NCBI GenBank assembly: GCA_003552325.1
Contig: PUKM01000153.1
Location: 1 to 15,435, forward strand
Reading direction: 5' to 3'
DNA: 15,435 nt
DNA from: Natrialbaceae archaeon
Lineage (GTDB): Archaea > Halobacteriota > Halobacteria > Halobacteriales > Natrialbaceae
Shown: one piece after another, positions 13,646-15,435 of the stretch
Position numbering within the stretch: the stretch's first letter is position 1
How the letters are laid out: the number at the start of each line of letters is the position of its first letter
The notes under the pieces: model-generated
What the model was told of the DNA's origin: nothing
Seen by the model: the letters and a program-made list of their open reading frames with translations, nothing else
The model's database searches: none
Program-made: the position numbers and the translations under genes

Positions 13646-13668
13646 GCCAGCGAACAGGCTATGACTAT

Positions 13669-14481
13669 ATGGTAGATGTCGACGACATGTTCGGGGACCT
13701 CTTTGACGACGTAGAGGCTGTCGTGCTGTTTTCACCCAGTGGGTCGTTGTTCGAACGGCTCTCCAGGCTCGAGGACCTCGAACTCATCGTCGCCGGGACG
13801 CAAAACAGCGTTGGCGCAGATACGTTCATCGAGCTTCCGATCGAGTTTCAGGACGTCTCCGAACGGGTCCGATTCGGGCTCGAGGGTGGCCTCGAGAAAG
13901 GCATCCTCGAGGATGGTGACACGTTGGCGTGTGCGACCAGCGTCTTCGGCGATGGAATCGACACCATCTCACGGGTCCGTGTCGATGGGAGCGGCGAATT
14001 AGGCCTCTACAACCTCTTTGCGAAATCGCGAGCGGATCCGGACGTCATCAAATCCGTGCTCGAACTGGCCATCGAACTCGGGAAGAAAGGACAGAAGGGC
14101 AAACCCGTCGGCGCACTGTTCGTCGTCGGGGACGCTGGCAAGGTAATGAACAAGTCACGGCCGTTGAGTTACAACCCGTTCGAAAAATCTCACGTTCACG
14201 TTGGCGACCCCATCGTGAACGTCATGCTCAAGGAGTTCTCCCGACTCGACGGCGCGTTCATCATCTCCGATTCCGGGAAACTGGTGTCGGCCTATCGGTA
14301 CCTCGAGCCCTCCGCCGAGGGCGTCGATATTCCAAAGGGACTCGGGGCACGACACATGGCAGGTGGGGCGATTACACGTGACACGAACGCAATCGCCATC
14401 GTCCTCTCCGAAAGCGATGGCATGGTTCGGGCGTTCAAAGCCGGTGAAATTATTCTGGAGGTCGACCCGGAGGCGTACTGA
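13669..14481 (+). CDS. dacZ: Archaeal diadenylate cyclase DacZ
   Basis: Makes the second messenger c-di-AMP from two ATP in the cytoplasm. It has 270 residues, close to the Haloferax volcanii enzyme, where DacZ is essential and its level affects osmotic behaviour. The N-terminal half (about 1-120) is the pyruvate-kinase-like alpha/beta domain of the DacZ class. A linker with GKKGQKGKPVGALFVVGDAG (from about 140) enters the DAC domain. The catalytic DGA motif is at 194-196 (LDGAFIISDSG), and GARHMAG (226-232) corresponds to the RHR nucleotide-binding loop. ATG 13669 is chosen because the canonical N-terminus begins there and a TATA box lies 27 bp ahead; the frame upstream to 13471 is not protein-like. 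Its stop overlaps the start of the MscS channel gene by one base. Confidence 0.93.
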   Translation: MVDVDDMFGDLFDDVEAVVLFSPSGSLFERLSRLEDLELIVAGTQNSVGADTFIELPIEFQDVSERVRFGLEGGLEKGILEDGDTLACATSVFGDGIDTISRVRVDGSGELGLYNLFAKSRADPDVIKSVLELAIELGKKGQKGKPVGALFVVGDAGKVMNKSRPLSYNPFEKSHVHVGDPIVNVMLKEFSRLDGAFIISDSGKLVSAYRYLEPSAEGVDIPKGLGARHMAGGAITRDTNAIAIVLSESDGMVRAFKAGEIILEVDPEAY

Positions 14482-15245
14482 TGGTCCTCGAGTCGTTCCT
14501 CGACCAGCCAATCGTGGTTGCCCTGGCCGTGTTAGCGCTTGGACTCATCGTTGGCTTCATCGTCGGGCGGATCAACGAGGAACTCTTGCGGGCAGCGGGC
14601 GTTTCAGAGGCCGTCGAGGGAACGCCGTTCGAACGGTCGGCCCAATCATTGGGCACGTCGACGGTGAAAATCGTTGCCCGGTTGAGTTCGTGGTTCATTT
14701 ACGGTATAGCGCTACTGACGGCGATTCACATCGCTGAACTGTTCCCGGCGGAGGCGTACTGGCAAACTATCGTCACGTTCGTCCCACAGCTTTTCGTTGC
14801 GGTGTTGGTGGTGTTGATCGGCTTCGTCGCCGCCGACAAGGCTGAACTCGCGACGAGTGAGTACCTGCGTGGGGTCAAACTCCCCGAAGTGTCGATTCTT
14901 CCCCGAATCGTCAAGTACTCCGTCCTCTACGTGGCGTTTCTCATCGCTCTCGCACAGGTCGGTGTCTACGTGATGCCGCTTTTAATCTTGCTCACGGTGT
15001 ACACGCTCGGTCTCGTCATCGTCGGTGCGTTCGCGTTCAAGGACTTTCTGATCTCGAGTGCGGTTGGGATCTATCTCCTGCTCAACCAACCGTACAGTAT
15101 CGGCGACGAAGTCGAAATTGGTGAGCGAACGGGGATCGTTCAGGAGGTGGATCTGTTCGTCACCAAGATCGAATCCGAGTCAGAAGAGCACGTGATCCCA
15201 AACCGCGTCGTCTTCGAGGATGGATTTGCCCGTGTGCGTCGATAG
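14481..15245 (+). CDS. MscS-family mechanosensitive channel
   Basis: Membrane protein of 254 residues. Helices lie near 10-30, 68-88, 95-117, 140-160 and 162-190; the last is the pore-lining segment with Gly/Ala spacing, followed by FKDFLISSAVGIYLL. The MscS beta domain comes next: NQPYSIGDEVEIG, GIVQEVDLFVTKIES and VIPNRVVFEDGF correspond to the PFxxGDxI, GxVxxI and IPN motifs. The chain ends right after the beta domain and lacks the large alpha/beta cytoplasmic cage of E. coli MscS. Its start codon overlaps the dacZ stop (TGATG), so channel and c-di-AMP synthase are co-expressed. A direct link, with c-di-AMP gating the channel or turgor feeding back on DacZ, is inference. A hairpin-like GAACG/CGTTC pair just after the stop may end the transcript. 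Confidence 0.9.
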   Translation: MVLESFLDQPIVVALAVLALGLIVGFIVGRINEELLRAAGVSEAVEGTPFERSAQSLGTSTVKIVARLSSWFIYGIALLTAIHIAELFPAEAYWQTIVTFVPQLFVAVLVVLIGFVAADKAELATSEYLRGVKLPEVSILPRIVKYSVLYVAFLIALAQVGVYVMPLLILLTVYTLGLVIVGAFAFKDFLISSAVGIYLLLNQPYSIGDEVEIGERTGIVQEVDLFVTKIESESEEHVIPNRVVFEDGFARVRR

Positions 15246-15343
15246 GAACGACGGCTAACCGTTCGTATTCGATGCCGTTCGTTTCCACACGATGCGTCTC
15301 GATCAGTCGGGATCCACCACAGACAGCTGCCAGCAACGCGGTC

Positions 15344-15350
15344 ATTTATA
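15344..15350 (+). promoter_or_regulatory. TATA box of the last (partial) gene
   Basis: ATTTATA, centred 28 bp before ATG 15375, predicts a leaderless transcript and supports a gene starting there. The 130 bp between the channel gene and this start contain no gene that I can see. Confidence 0.55.
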
Positions 15351-15374
15351 CCCCTCCCGGTACGATGGCCGAGT

Positions 15375-15435
15375 ATGGCACATCACGACCCAGGTACGGC
15401 TGACCCCCTCTCGATTCGTGGGGTCGTTCCACCGA
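15375..15435 (+). CDS. Start of a gene, possibly a DapA-family aldolase (3' end outside window)
   Basis: Only 20 residues are visible: MAHHDPGTADPLSIRGVVPP. The segment LSIRGVVPP resembles the first strand of haloarchaeal dihydrodipicolinate synthase/N-acetylneuraminate lyase-type aldolases, which continue with a TVTPF-like motif. That motif would begin just past the edge, so the assignment is a guess from the N-terminus. The existence of the gene is better supported: a TATA box sits at the leaderless distance and the frame is open to the window end. Confidence 0.45.
   Translation, partial: MAHHDPGTADPLSIRGVVPP

Noticed and set aside
13471..13668. 66-residue N-terminal extension of DacZ
   Set aside because: It overlaps the preceding membrane protein gene and spans the dacZ TATA box; known DacZ proteins start at the chosen Met.
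13079..13675. 198-codon plus-strand frame over the membrane protein gene
   Set aside because: Out-of-frame reading of the membrane protein gene at 13092-13541, rich in Arg, Ser and Pro, ending in intergenic DNA.
1..15435. tRNA genes, CRISPR arrays, insertion sequences, att sites or toxin-antitoxin pairs
   Set aside because: No cloverleaf, no regularly spaced repeats, no transposase motif and no terminal inverted repeats were seen in reading both strands.

Overview
The window is a GC-rich stretch of a haloarchaeal chromosome (class Halobacteria; Natrialbales-like by impression). The signs are acidic proteins, leaderless genes with a TATA-like box about 27 bp before the start codon, a group II chaperonin, a membrane-anchored archaeal LonB, a HalOD1-domain protein and the archaeal c-di-AMP synthase DacZ. 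It looks like ordinary gene-dense core chromosome. I found no insertion sequence, CRISPR array, tRNA or rRNA.

Left part (1-3,900): the 3' part of endonuclease V (DNA repair) runs convergently with a hexapeptide acyltransferase. A small zinc-ribbon protein with an acidic tail diverges from menB, a type II (Asp-containing) naphthoate synthase of menaquinone synthesis. menB converges on an amidohydrolase-fold gene that has lost most of the usual metal ligands.

Centre (3,900-10,440): a thermosome subunit without the GGM tail (CCT3-like) is followed by a stand-alone HalOD1 protein. Then nadM (NMN adenylyltransferase) diverges from lonB. lonB is followed after 3 bp by a CPBP-family intramembrane protease and after another 25 bp by a small four-helix membrane protein, which makes a probable membrane-proteolysis operon. 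An inverted repeat sits at the predicted lonB transcription start.

Right part (10,440-15,435): a protein with the DNA-binding fold of O6-alkylguanine-DNA alkyltransferase has Asp in place of the reactive Cys, and it also lacks the base-flipping Tyr and Arg-finger positions. It shares a divergent intergenic region with an M14 AstE/AspA-type zinc hydrolase. Next come a split YeeE/YedE sulfur-transporter pair (1-nt overlap), an unknown membrane protein, dacZ with a 1-nt overlap into an MscS-type channel, and the first codons of a gene that may be a DapA-family aldolase. c-di-AMP synthase and channel together suggest an osmotic or turgor-response operon.

The observations most worth following are the triple-substituted alkyltransferase homologue, the lonB-CPBP membrane protease module, the dacZ-mscS pair with three 11-bp-spaced CAGACA repeats upstream, and the metal-site-degenerate amidohydrolase.
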